From the NCBI GenBank assembly GCA_002943765.1, contig PQWQ01000005.1, positions 2,217,501 to 2,281,500 on the forward strand: DNA of 64,000 bases. Reading direction: 5' to 3'. Positions 9,830-20,400 of this stretch are shown here, piece by piece. Made by a program: the position numbers and the translations under genes. Each line of letters opens with the position of its first letter. Positions within the stretch are counted from its first letter, which is position 1. The notes beneath the pieces are model-generated. The model saw only the letters and a list, made by a program, of their open reading frames with translations. It had not been told where the DNA came from and made no database searches. This stretch comes from Psoroptes ovis. Lineage: Eukaryota > Arthropoda > Arachnida > Sarcoptiformes > Psoroptidae.

Positions 9830-10138
9830 TTATTTCCACATACACTAAAGTAAGAACATAATCATCTGTGATGAGACCGTAGGCAAAGGGCCATCCTACG
9901 ATCCAACTTTAAACTCTAGCTCCTTGTGCTATACTGCCCTTTACCTGTGCGTTGGGAAAATGAGCTGCCATCTGCTCATGTTGTATATAAAAACTCGACA
10001 AGAGATTTTGTTATTCACGTTTTTCAATAGTAACGACAATTTCAAAAAAAAAACGAATTAATAAAACTTTGTGAAAAATAATAATTTGTTTGACAAATCT
10101 TACCGCGTCCCGCTACTGGTGTCAGGACGAAAACGAAA
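9830..10138 (+). promoter_or_regulatory. LTR-like region with TATA box upstream of a gag-like start
   Basis: Between a T run (ending near 9791) and a short gag-like frame lies less AT-biased DNA with a clear TATATAAAA at 9984-9992. A leader follows containing CTACTGGTGTCAGGACG (about 10112), which could be a primer-binding-site region. The order promoter, leader, ATG fits the 5' end of an LTR retrotransposon. No second LTR copy was found downstream, so the repeat itself is not demonstrated. Confidence 0.35.
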
Positions 10139-10261
10139 ATGGGCATCTCACGAGTTTGCAAAGAAAGCACGATCCGATGGAACAAGTTAAAATCAAAAAC
10201 AATTACTGCTGAGGATGTAGACCGCATGAAAATACTGGCAAACATGTTAGTGGAATTTTAA
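10139..10261 (+). pseudogene. Short gag-like frame, probably of a BEL/Pao element
   Basis: A 40-codon frame beginning MGISRVCKESTIRWNKLKSK and ending in ANMLVEF. Coding-like residues (SNPDLAEADLEKSTEY) continue immediately after the TAA, so the stop looks secondary. The position, just after a TATA-bearing leader and 1.3 kb before a BEL/Pao integrase piece with another transposon inserted between, suggests the first residues of gag. The family is not assignable from sequence alone. Confidence 0.35.
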
Positions 10262-10402
10262 AGCAACCCGGACCTGGCGGAGGCAGATTTAGAAAAATCA
10301 ACTGAATATCATCAGAATTAAATACAGAATTAAGCAGTGCCAAAGATGTTTTGATGTATATAGATTAATATATTGATGAAGTAAATCATCTATAATATCC
10401 AA

Positions 10403-10552
10403 CCAGGTACGACCATAGTGTCGGATTCCTGGAGGGCCTCTTCAACAGCCGATCTTCAGCGGATGGGTTTTCAACACCTCAAGGTGAATCATAAAGAAAA
10501 CTTCATCGATCCGATATCCGGAGCTAATACACAGAAAATCGAGAGGTTATGA
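10403..10552 (+). pseudogene. Merlin (IS1016/ISXO2-like) transposase fragment
   Basis: The frame reads PGTTIVSDSWRASSTADLQ, then GFQHLKVNHKENFIDPISGA and NTQKIERL before a TGA at 10550-10552. PGTTIxSDxWRAY...L, HxxVNHxxxFVDP, GAxTNxIExxW is the conserved core of Merlin/ISXO2-like DDE transposases, covering the second catalytic Asp and the region leading to the final acidic residue. The stop stands exactly where the family has a Trp codon (TGG to TGA). Upstream parts are missing and element A starts 15 bases later. It is a 3' fragment, non-functional. Confidence 0.75.
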
Positions 10553-10567
10553 GATTAATCAACCCTT

Positions 10568-11506
10568 GGCAAAGAGTTTCCTATAATAACATAGAGTGAT
10601 GCTGCCCCTGGAAGAAAATCAGAATAAAAGTTATCGCATCATGTTTTTGGTCAATAGAGATGAAAAAAAGTCAATGACGGTCACCAACAATTCTTGACTC
10701 TTCCGGTCCAAAAAGGGGGTCAAAAGTCAAAAATTGCTATATCTCGGCCGTTTTAAGAGGTGAACTCTCAATTTTTTCAATAATTAAAGATTATCTAGCT
10801 ATTAATCATTCGTGAAAATATCATTGCTTGACATGATCGAGAAACCGAAATATATCCATTTGAAGTTACCATTGTCATTATCATAAGGACTGCCAGTTGA
10901 CGTGTACACGCCAAAACTGAAGTGCTCGGTGATTCGTTCAACAACTGTATAAATAGTAGTATTTAACATAAGTGGTTCTAAGTCTATGATATTTTAGCTA
11001 TTTTTGGTCCAATCGTTTTTGATGGTGATGAAAGTGATATCGAAGAGTGAAATGTCATTAAATGATTATGCTCGGGCTTAAATGGTCATCAATTGATGAT
11101 GAACATAGAAGTGCTTGTGCTCTAAGCGACTATTCAAACAGTTGTTGGGCGAATCGCCGAGCACTTCAGTTTTGACGTGTACACGTCAACTGGCAGCCCT
11201 TATGATAATGACAATGGTAACTTCAAATGGATATATTTCGGTTTCTCGATCATGTTAAGCAATGATATTTTCACGAATGATTAATAGCTAGATAATCTTT
11301 AATTATTGAAAAAATTGAGAGTTCACCTCTTAAAACGGCCGAGATATAGCAATTTTTGACTTTTGACCCCCTTTTTGGACCGGAAGGGTCAAGGATTGTT
11401 GGTGACCGTCATTGACTTTTTTTCATCTCTATTGACCAAAAACATGATGCGATAACTTTTATTCTGATTTTTTTCCAGGGGCGGCTATTCTAGGTTACCC
11501 TTTGCC
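10568..11506 (+). mobile_element. Element A: 939-bp internally deleted TIR transposon
   Basis: The outer ends are GGCAAAGAGTTTCC (left) and the inverse of GGCAAAGGGTAACC (right). Inward, about 400 bp of imperfect inverted repeat follow (10590-10970 against 11160-11480), including GGGGGTCAAAAGTC and ATATCTCGGCCGTTTTAAG. Between them only about 180 bp remain. These hold the last codons of a transposase, FGPIVFDGDESDIEE, ending TGA 11048-11050, and the same 3' segment (11051-11100) as element B. A is therefore a non-autonomous derivative of the family represented by B. The two ends differ in their outermost 30 bases, the left having an extra AATAACATAGAGTGATGC-like segment. No clear target duplication was found. 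Confidence 0.8.
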
Positions 11507-11530
11507 TCATGAACGATTAAAATTTCTCCT

Positions 11531-11848
11531 TGCCATTTCAAAATATACGTCTTCGGCCCGCTGTACTACATGAACAACAAAAAATTTTATGGCTTGATTG
11601 CGACCTGCCTGACCACACGCATGTTAAAAATCGAGGTGATCAATTCATTGTCCAGCACAGACAGCCTAATCGCGCTCAATAATGTTTTCTTGGTCATGGG
11701 CACCCCGATAAAAATATATTGTGACAATGGCACAAATTTTGTAAAGGCCCATAAAGAATTGCGCCATATTCAAGAAAATCTATTGAATTTTCGCAAAACG
11801 GATATGCGGAAAATATCGTTGTCTTTTTCTCCGCCAGGCGTCAAATAG
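11531..11848 (+). pseudogene. BEL/Pao integrase core fragment
   Basis: The frame reads YVFGPLYYMNNKKFYGLIA, TCLTTRMLKIEVINSL, then GTPIKIYCDNGTNF and HKELRHIQENLL, ending FSPPGVK and a TAG. This order (FGPL, TCLxxR, E-x-x-x-S-L, DNGTNF, K-E-L, P-P-G) is the BEL/Pao integrase. The second catalytic Asp (DNGTNF) is present. The first, normally just before FGPL, is replaced by Tyr, and the chain stops before the HFGGLWE block holding the catalytic Glu. It follows element A within 25 bases, so A interrupted an older BEL/Pao copy. Confidence 0.75.
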
Positions 11849-12470
11849 TTCCTCCGTAACAATTCACCAAATGGTGTCCAGAAGAAACTATAATTTTATT
11901 CTTGTATGAATGTAAATATTTAAAACCTTAGAATGTAAATAAAGCATGTTCGTTTTCTTGTGCTAATTGACCCTGTGTTACTGTATTTTTTTTTTTTTTT
12001 TTTTTGTTTATTCATTATTAATTGATGAATGTATCAACATTCATTTTAACATTTTTCCGATAATTTTTGATATCAAAATTTGTTTGTAAATCGATAATTG
12101 TTTTCCGAGCCTACCGACCGATCAACCCAATTTTTTATCAATTATTATCACTACATAATGCCATGTTTAAAAGCATTCAATCGTGGAAGTTCCTGGAAAG
12201 CTCTTTTTGCCCGAGAGATCATTGAGTATAAGAGGATGAAGATTTTTAGCGAATTATTATCAATTTATGAATCTATGCTTATCTAGCAAAATTCTTCAAG
12301 ATTTACTAAAGATAAGATTTCAAGAATGCATTAAATACCATTGATTGCACTTGAATTTTGCTAATTACTTGATTAATGAGGTCAAATAAAGTTTTTAAAT
12401 GTTTATTTAATTAGATAATTTGTAATTTACTGAATTTTCAATAAAAAAAAATTTTAAGAATTAAAATTTT
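11849..12470. other. Spacer between BEL/Pao fragment and element B
   Basis: Contains AATAAAGCATG (about 11939) and a T run (about 11983-12004), perhaps the polyadenylation end of an old insertion. The 62-codon frame at 12098-12286 has no recognisable motif. No gene is supported. Confidence 0.35.
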
Positions 12471-14299
12471 GACAAAGGGTAACCTAGAATAGCGGCCCCT
12501 GGAAAAAAATCAGAATAAAAGTTATCGCATCATGTTTTTGGTCAATAGAGATGAAAAAAAGTCAATTATGGTCATCTCCAATTCTTGACCCTTCCGGTCC
12601 AAAAAGGGGGTCAAAAGTCAAAAATTGCTATATCTCGGCCGTTTTAAGAGGTGAACTCTCAATTTTTTCAATAATTAAAGATTATCTAGCTATTAATCAT
12701 TGGTGAAAATATCATTGCTTAACACGATCGAGAAACCGAAATATATCCATTTGAAGTTACCATTGTCATTATCATATGGGCTGCCAGTTGACGTGTACAC
12801 GTCAAAACTGAAGTGCTCGGTGATTCGCTCAACAACTGTCGCATTTAACACAAGTATTTCCATGTTCATCATCAATTGATGACCATTTAAGCCCAAGCAT
12901 AACCATTTAATGACATTTTGGCAGCCACAGGACATAAACCACCATCTAACAGCCACCATATATTATCTAAAATATATATCTACAAAAATATTAACAAGAA
13001 ATATTCCAAAAAAAAAATAAGAAAGAAAAATAAGGATAAATCACTCTTTGATATCACTTTCATCATCATCAAAAACGATCGGACCGCTATGATCGAAGAT
13101 GTTTTTCAGAGCCTCAGCTGGCAGGAATCTACGGTTCTCGTACTTGCCATAACTTAGATAATATATTAGAGCTGAAACATGTGAACACGAACCAATGGTT
13201 CGGTTCCCGATGGCACAAGTACAATAATGGCCTAATATTGAATCAAGTTCATGGCCATTCGGTTGATATTTTACACAAACCCGGTAGGCCTTTTAATTGA
13301 TATGTCTCGATCGAACCCATCGAATCAAAGACATATCACCCAACATTTTTTCTACGAGCAATTGATCATGGTCTGATAGCATTTCTCCCAGGTATGTTAT
13401 CGATTGTGACAGTTGATATGACCCAGTGAAAAACATTATCAATAGTTCGAGTGAGAATTGTGGAAAATCTGCAAGATCATTGCTCCATGTGTTGATAAAT
13501 ATGTTTTTTTATAATTGAGATTATTATCTATAACATATTGACCAAGATCGTTGTTGGTTAAATTCATTTTAAACATTCGCAGCACAATTACATCAACATT
13601 GTCCTTATCGCTCGTATATCGCTTACAAAAATTGTTCACCAGATAGCAAGCTATTCTGCAATACGTCGATGCTTTTGACAGCGATTGATTCAGAAAATGG
13701 TGGTGTAGAAGCTTATATTTTTGTGCTATGACTCCATGCACTGCTTCTACTGGCCAACGGATTTTGGTAACAAAGCGTAAATGATTCGATTCAGTTGTTG
13801 TTAATTGATTCCGTTGGCCTTTCAATGCTGGCATCATTACCTGATATTAATATCATTACATGAAGTTGAACCAACAATAGCCCAAAATATCATAGACTTA
13901 GAAATACTTGTGTTAAATACGACAGTTGTTGAGCGAATCACCGAGCACTTCAGTTTTGACGTGTACACGTCAACTGGCAGCCCATATGATAATGACAATG
14001 GTAACTTCAAATGGATATATTTCGGTTTCTCGATCGTGTTAAGCAATGATATTTTCACCAATGATTAATAGCTAGATAATCTTTAATTATTGAAAAAATT
14101 GAGAGTTCACCTCTTAAAACGGCCGAGATATAGCAATTATTGACTTTTGACCCCCTTTTTGGACCGGAAGGGTCAAGAATTGGAGATGAGCATAATTGAC
14201 TTTTTTTCATCTCTATTGACCAAAAACATGATGCGATAACTTTCATTCTGATTTTTTTCCAGGGGCCGCATCACTCTATGTTATTAAAGGAAACCCTTT
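12471..14299 (-). mobile_element. Element B: about 1.83-kb long-TIR DDE transposon
   Basis: Inverted repeats of about 385 bp occupy 12479-12861 and 13898-14284. The left tip is GACAAAGGGTAACC and the right tip reads, inverted, AAAAGGGTTTCC. Each arm holds a perfect 18-base palindrome TTGACGTGTACACGTCAA (12788-12805, 13956-13973). The interior carries a minus-strand transposase remnant. The tips match those of element A in opposite orientation (B 3' end equals A 3' end), so A and B are two insertions of one family facing opposite ways. The right end lies only 162 bases before the huntingtin ATG. Repeat arms produce twin reading frames (12693-12959 and 13805-14068) with identical C-termini, which are not genes. 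Confidence 0.85.
13041..13837 (-). pseudogene. DDE transposase C-terminal half with SWIM zinc finger
   Basis: Reading leftwards: MPALKGQRNQLTT, KIRWPVEAVHG (catalytic Glu), KYKLLHHHFLNQ, then after stop codons (near 13439) the segment for LSQSITYLGEM-type residues. Last is a SWIM-type finger, YCTCAIGNRTIGSCSHVSAL (C-x-C...C-x-H), ending FDDDESDIKE and a TGA at 13041-13043. Relative to the family and to element C, the N-terminal half with both Asp residues is deleted and the remaining frame is interrupted. The SWIM finger would be a DNA- or protein-binding tail. Non-functional, but it identifies the source of elements A and B. Confidence 0.75.
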
Positions 14300-14461
14300 T
14301 ATTCAAATTTATCCCATATTTCTACTTTAGTCGGCCATCTCTTTGGTGAAAATAGTTTCATTGTTTTTATTTATTTTTCAATTTTCATTTTCAATTCAAT
14401 TTTGAATAATGATTTTTAATTTACAAATTAGTAAATTAAAAATACATTTTCAAATTAAAAG
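14300..14461 (+). promoter_or_regulatory. Short huntingtin upstream region
   Basis: Only 162 bases separate transposon B from the huntingtin ATG. They are AT-rich, without a TATA box. They hold GGCCATCT at 14333-14340, the inverse of AGATGGCC, a GCCAT-core (YY1/Pho-type) string also seen ahead of FTSJ3 and PSMC4. If the transcript starts here, regulatory sequence further upstream has been displaced by element B. Confidence 0.4.
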
Positions 14462-17400
14462 ATGATGACTATCATTGAAAAATTTAAGCGTAGCGTTGAA
14501 CTGTTGAAACTTTATTCAACTAATAAAACTGCAACATTGCCCGAGAAATCGTTGATTACTTCAAAATATTCGTAAGTTTTATTTTATTTGTAAATTATAA
14601 TGGGAAAATATCAATCAAACTAATCATTTCTATCATGTGTATTGACCATAGAAAACAAGATCAAATAATTGATAAAAAAGAATGTCTAAAACAATGTGAT
14701 AATTTGTGCAATATTTTGATTTCAAATGGTTTCAGGTAAGACTAGATTTCAAAGAATATAACATGATGATTTTTGTTCTGTTTTATTTAAATCCTATATT
14801 AGAAACCATCCTGAATTCAATAAATATCTATCACAAACATTGGAATTATTATTTCATTTGTACAATAATGATGATTCAGATATTCGTAATCAAATTGATG
14901 ATATAATTGATAAAATTATTGAAAATCATATCGAATTTTCATCAAATCGTATATTACATGAATTATATAAGAATATAATAAAATTTCAATCACAACGTTC
15001 ATTACGTTTAGCATTGATAAAATTTTCAAATCATTGTCATCGTATTCGGCCGAATAAATATCGTTTGTATACAACAAATTTATATCAATGTTTCTTGACG
15101 ATTTTAATCGATTATTCAAAAGATGAATTAATACAAGAATCGCTGTTTATTGCAATAGAAAAAATATATCCATTGCTAACATTATATGCAAATGAAAAAG
15201 AAATAATCGATCTTATGAATGCATATTTAATTAATTTATCATCAACACAAATGTCGATACGTAGATATTCTTCACAATCATTAGTCACCTTATGTGATAA
15301 TACCAAGAAATCAAATTATTATTTTAATATTGCTTTGAATCATGTAGCAAATCTGTTGTCAACATCAACATATTCATCATCATCATCATCACCATCAACA
15401 ACAATAACGAATCAAGATTATTTATTCACAGGTATATTTATGTTCGTGAAATGTTCATTTAAAAAATTGTCGAAATATTTCAATAATAATAATCATGATC
15501 CAAATCAAGTAAAGTTATTCGATTCATTGATCAAAAATTTATCATACATTTATCAACAAATGGTTTATATGATGAAATTTACCACCAACAATATTTTGAT
15601 CATAGCAATATTGGAAACAATGAATGAATTTCTACAAGAAATGCCAATATTGATCGTATATAAATTGTTTGAAGATTTATTTGAACAACAACAAAAAGAT
15701 AATGATGAATGGGAATTTAAAAATATAAGCACATTTCGTAATCAAATGTCAGCAACGAAAAGTATCAAAAATGACTCGCTAATGAATCTTGAAAGTTTAA
15801 ATGATGATGAATTGTATGATGAAATATTTAATTATAATCAAGAAAATGCTAATGGTGGTGGTGGCGGCGGTGGTGGAATATTTTTCAATAAAACATCATC
15901 ATCATCGACTGCTGATTTATTCGGCACCGGTAGTATTAGTGGTGGTATTGGTGGTGATGATATGTCGGAAATAAGTGAAAATTTTTATTCCAGCTCTTAT
16001 AATGATGATAATCAAAGTTTATATCTTCATAATCAAAGTGATAATGAAATGGATCTCAAATCATTGGATAATATGAATGGAAATAATTTACGAAGTAAAA
16101 CACCAGAATCTGAATCATCATCATTTATAAGATCAATACAAAATGATGATTTGATTGAACAATCTATTATAAATTTTAATGATTATAATTTTGGTCAAAT
16201 ATATTCATTGGAATATGTTGGAAAATTAATTTGTCTCAAATATTTATTGAAAGGTGAACATCAACAATTGATTGATGATCAATGTGTACGTGTAGCGATA
16301 AAAAGTTTATCATTAAATTGTATTTCGATAATTGTTGAAAATTATCCAAAATTTTTATTATCGAAATTATCAAATAATCGGCAACAAGAACAATTGATTA
16401 CGGATTTATTATTATATTCGAAACATAATGATCCAAATATACGTGGAATGGTTGCAATATTGATTGGAAAATATCTAAAGAAAACATTATCATATCCATA
16501 TGATTATAATGAATTTTTGAAAATGAATATTGATGACACTAATGATAATAATGAAACTTTATTATTAATAACAACATTATCATTCAATAATCTATTGAAT
16601 ATATTGGAAACAATTATAAATGATCAATCATCAATGGCAATTCGACAAACATTGATTTCTATTCAACATTTTCTACCGAATCTTATCGAATTCAATAATG
16701 ATTTCAATGATGTTACAGAAATATTTAAATTATTATCAAAGCTATTGGAGCTTAAAAATCATACATATTGGTTAATTAAAATTGAATTGATCAGATTATT
16801 ATCTAATATATCATTTTTACATCTAAAATATTGGGAACATTTGTTAAAAATTGATGGAAATGATCATTTATCATTGAATAAATCAACAACAATCGTGAAA
16901 TTTATAATTGAAGAAATAATTTTCAATTTTTTATTTGATCAAGATTTTCGTATACGTCAAGAAACAATGAATCTTTTGCCGAAATTCATTGAAAATTTAT
17001 ACATTAATAATTTTATATTTGATCAAAATGATTGTCTTAATGTGATTACAATGAATTCAATGTTATCATCAAAAGTATCGAAATTAACTGTGGATAATTA
17101 CAAATTTAATGGAAAATTTCCAACAATCGAATTGTTTGAAAATTTTTTAAATGAAAATACAATTGAAAATAATGAAAACAATTGTGGTGATAATGTAGAA
17201 AATGATACAGAATTTTGGAATTATAAAAAATTTCTGATTGAAACAAATTTGACATATTTTTTAAAGAAAATATTTCATATATTAAGACAAAATTATAATT
17301 GTTCAAAAACATTGATAATATGTTTGAATACCTTAGCTCATTTATCCCGAACATATCCACCGAAACAATATCCTAATGGTTGGTTAATTGATTCAACATA

Positions 17401-20400
17401 TAGCTTGAGCAATAATCATAATCAAATTGAAATGATAATTTTTTTATTGGAAATATTAACAAAAAATTCATCTACAATTAATGATTTATTGTTACAACAA
17501 AATTTATGTGAATTAATCATGTCATTGATTGAATGTGTTTGTTGTTGTTTATTCGAGCAATTACAACAAAGACCACAGCAAAATAATGTGATAAATATCA
17601 AATCAATTGAAAATTTATATGAAATCGTGTCGAAAAATTTTCAATATTGTTTAGAATTATTTTTTCTTTATTTATATAAAATTATTGTTATTTATTCATC
17701 AATATTCGATGATAATCAAATGATTTATATACAATTTATTAATAACATTTATACACGTAATCAATCATTGATATCGTTGATGATGATGAAACAAAAACAA
17801 TCATCATCATCACATTCATCTGGAAAAACATTATTCACCGACAACAAAGATAAAGATGGTGGTAGCAATATCAATAATCGTAATAAACATCAGCCATCAA
17901 TTCAATCATTCAATATGAATACCGGTACTGGTAATAGCAATAATATTGGCAATAATAATGTAAAAAATCAACGTAAACGTGAAGCACAAGCATTCGATTC
18001 ATTATCATTCCGTCTCTATGATGTGATTAAAAATAATTATCAACATTTTAATGGTAATAGAATTAAATCTAATCGCCATCAACAGCAGTATCTACAGCAA
18101 TCGCAGCCAACAAATGATTTTGTTACATCATCAAAACAATTCCTTGATAAAATTCTACGTACATTTGCACGATTACTTCAATTCGTTAGCTCAAAATTTC
18201 TTTGCTATCATTTAGAAGATATTCTTCAATATTTACAGAAAATATTTCAACTCAATCCATCATCAACCATCCTATTGCTGAATCAATTATTAAAATGTAT
18301 ATTTGAAGTTAATTATATACAGTTATTCATCGAAATTTATAATCATGATAATAATATTGATATTGATGAAAGTATTGATGTGATCAATGATGATCGTAAA
18401 TTTTCATCATCAACAATACAAAATAATGTTCCGCAACAATCGAAATTATCTACAAATAATAATAATAATGATGATAAAGCTATTGATCTAAATAGTTTAC
18501 ATAATATTTGTTTTATAATTCCATATCGTAATATTAATAATTTATCAATTTATAATGAAATTAATTGTGATTATAATTCGGATAAATGTTTAAATATTGA
18601 TCAACAATTACCACCATTACTATTGACAATATCATATATTGAATGGATTGAAAAATGGATTGAATATAAATATATTAAAATAATGAATTCAGATTTGACA
18701 TCATCATTCAATGATGATTTCATGGGAAAATTTCGTAATAATAATAATCAAAATATCAATAATAATAATCAATCAATGTTTAATTTGAAAAAATTTCTAA
18801 CAACTAAAATACAATGTTTTGAATCATTGGTGATTCGTTCAATGAAATATTATACAATAACAATGAATGATTCATGTCAATCAAATATTATTGAATTAAT
18901 TATTTTATTAATTAAATTCCATATCAATTATTCATTATTAGATTCAGATAATTTATTCCTGAATTTTATCCTAAAACAATTTGAACAATATGAAATTGTT
19001 TATAATAATCAAAATTATAATAATTCAAGTATCACTACAAACAATGAAAATTCTTCAAAATTAATGAAATTTATATTCTATTTTCTATGTATTTTATCAA
19101 ATTCCAATCCATCATCAACAACAAATTATAATGAATTAATTAATATATCAAAATTAATACAATTATGTGATAATTTAATCATAAATGGTTATGAAAATTT
19201 ATCCGAAAATGGTCTGAACATATTGATTGAAACACTTTTCAATCAAAAATCAATGATATCATCATTTAGCTATCTATCGAATAATAATGATAATGATTTG
19301 AATAACCGAAAACAACAAGAAGAATTGATTGAAACACAAAAAGAAGTTATAATTGCATATTGTTTTAAATTGATATCGAATAATCAATCGATTAATTCAT
19401 CTTCAAAACATAATGTCCAATATTTGAAATTATTTATAAAAATTTTAAACTATTATAAACATTTCGATATTGTCAAATGGAATAATCTGTCGAAACAATT
19501 ATTAGATTCGATAATTTTAGAAAAATTTCTAATGAAAAATGAATTAAAAATCGATTCAATCGAAGATTTTAATACTCTGAATCGATTATTATCATTGATT
19601 TGTCCAAATATATTCAAACAATATTGTTTAATTCAAATTGTTGACGATGGGAATGTAATTGAAAAATTATCATTAAAATTATTATTGGAAAAATTTGATA
19701 AATTATTAGCATCAAATAATGATCAAACAGAATTTTTAAATGCTAATATATCAAAAATATTAATTTTATTAAAAATATTATTAATGAATTTGAATGAAAA
19801 TGAAATTATAAATGAATTATCTAAATTAAATTCCAATAATGATCAATCGTCATTATTATCTGAAGATATTTTTGTAAAATTTTTATTTGAATTTTTACAA
19901 AAATTTTCCATGGAAATTGATTCGAATCTGGTTTTGAATGGTTTCGATCGTAATAATCAGATTAAATTATTAATTAATTATTTTAATTATTATTATATGA
20001 TTTTGATATCTATATTTCAATCTGGTTTCTATCCATGTTTGACTCGTTCAGCCATAAATTTTCTTCGTAATTCAAATGGAAATGAAATGTTCAATGCGAA
20101 ATTAATGAACGAAATTTTTCTGAAGAAAATAATAAAATTTTATCCATCTTTAACGATTAAATGGTTGAATTTACTATATATTCTTAATTATGATAAATTA
20201 TTGAAAATATTTGCCGATTGTTTAGAAATGAAATCGATTTCAGTTTATAATGTTAATAATGAAATCATAAAACGTACATCATTGATATTATTATGTGATT
20301 ATTTATCCGAAAATCTTGATAATAATGTTGAATATTTATCATGGTTCATTATAAATCATTTTGATGATTTATTAGATAAATTTATGCTCGAAATACCGAT

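Noticed and set aside
12693..14068. Two frames sharing an identical C-terminal 60 residues, as a duplicated gene
   Set aside because: The shared part is the inverted repeat of element B translated from both arms; the N-terminal parts differ and match nothing.
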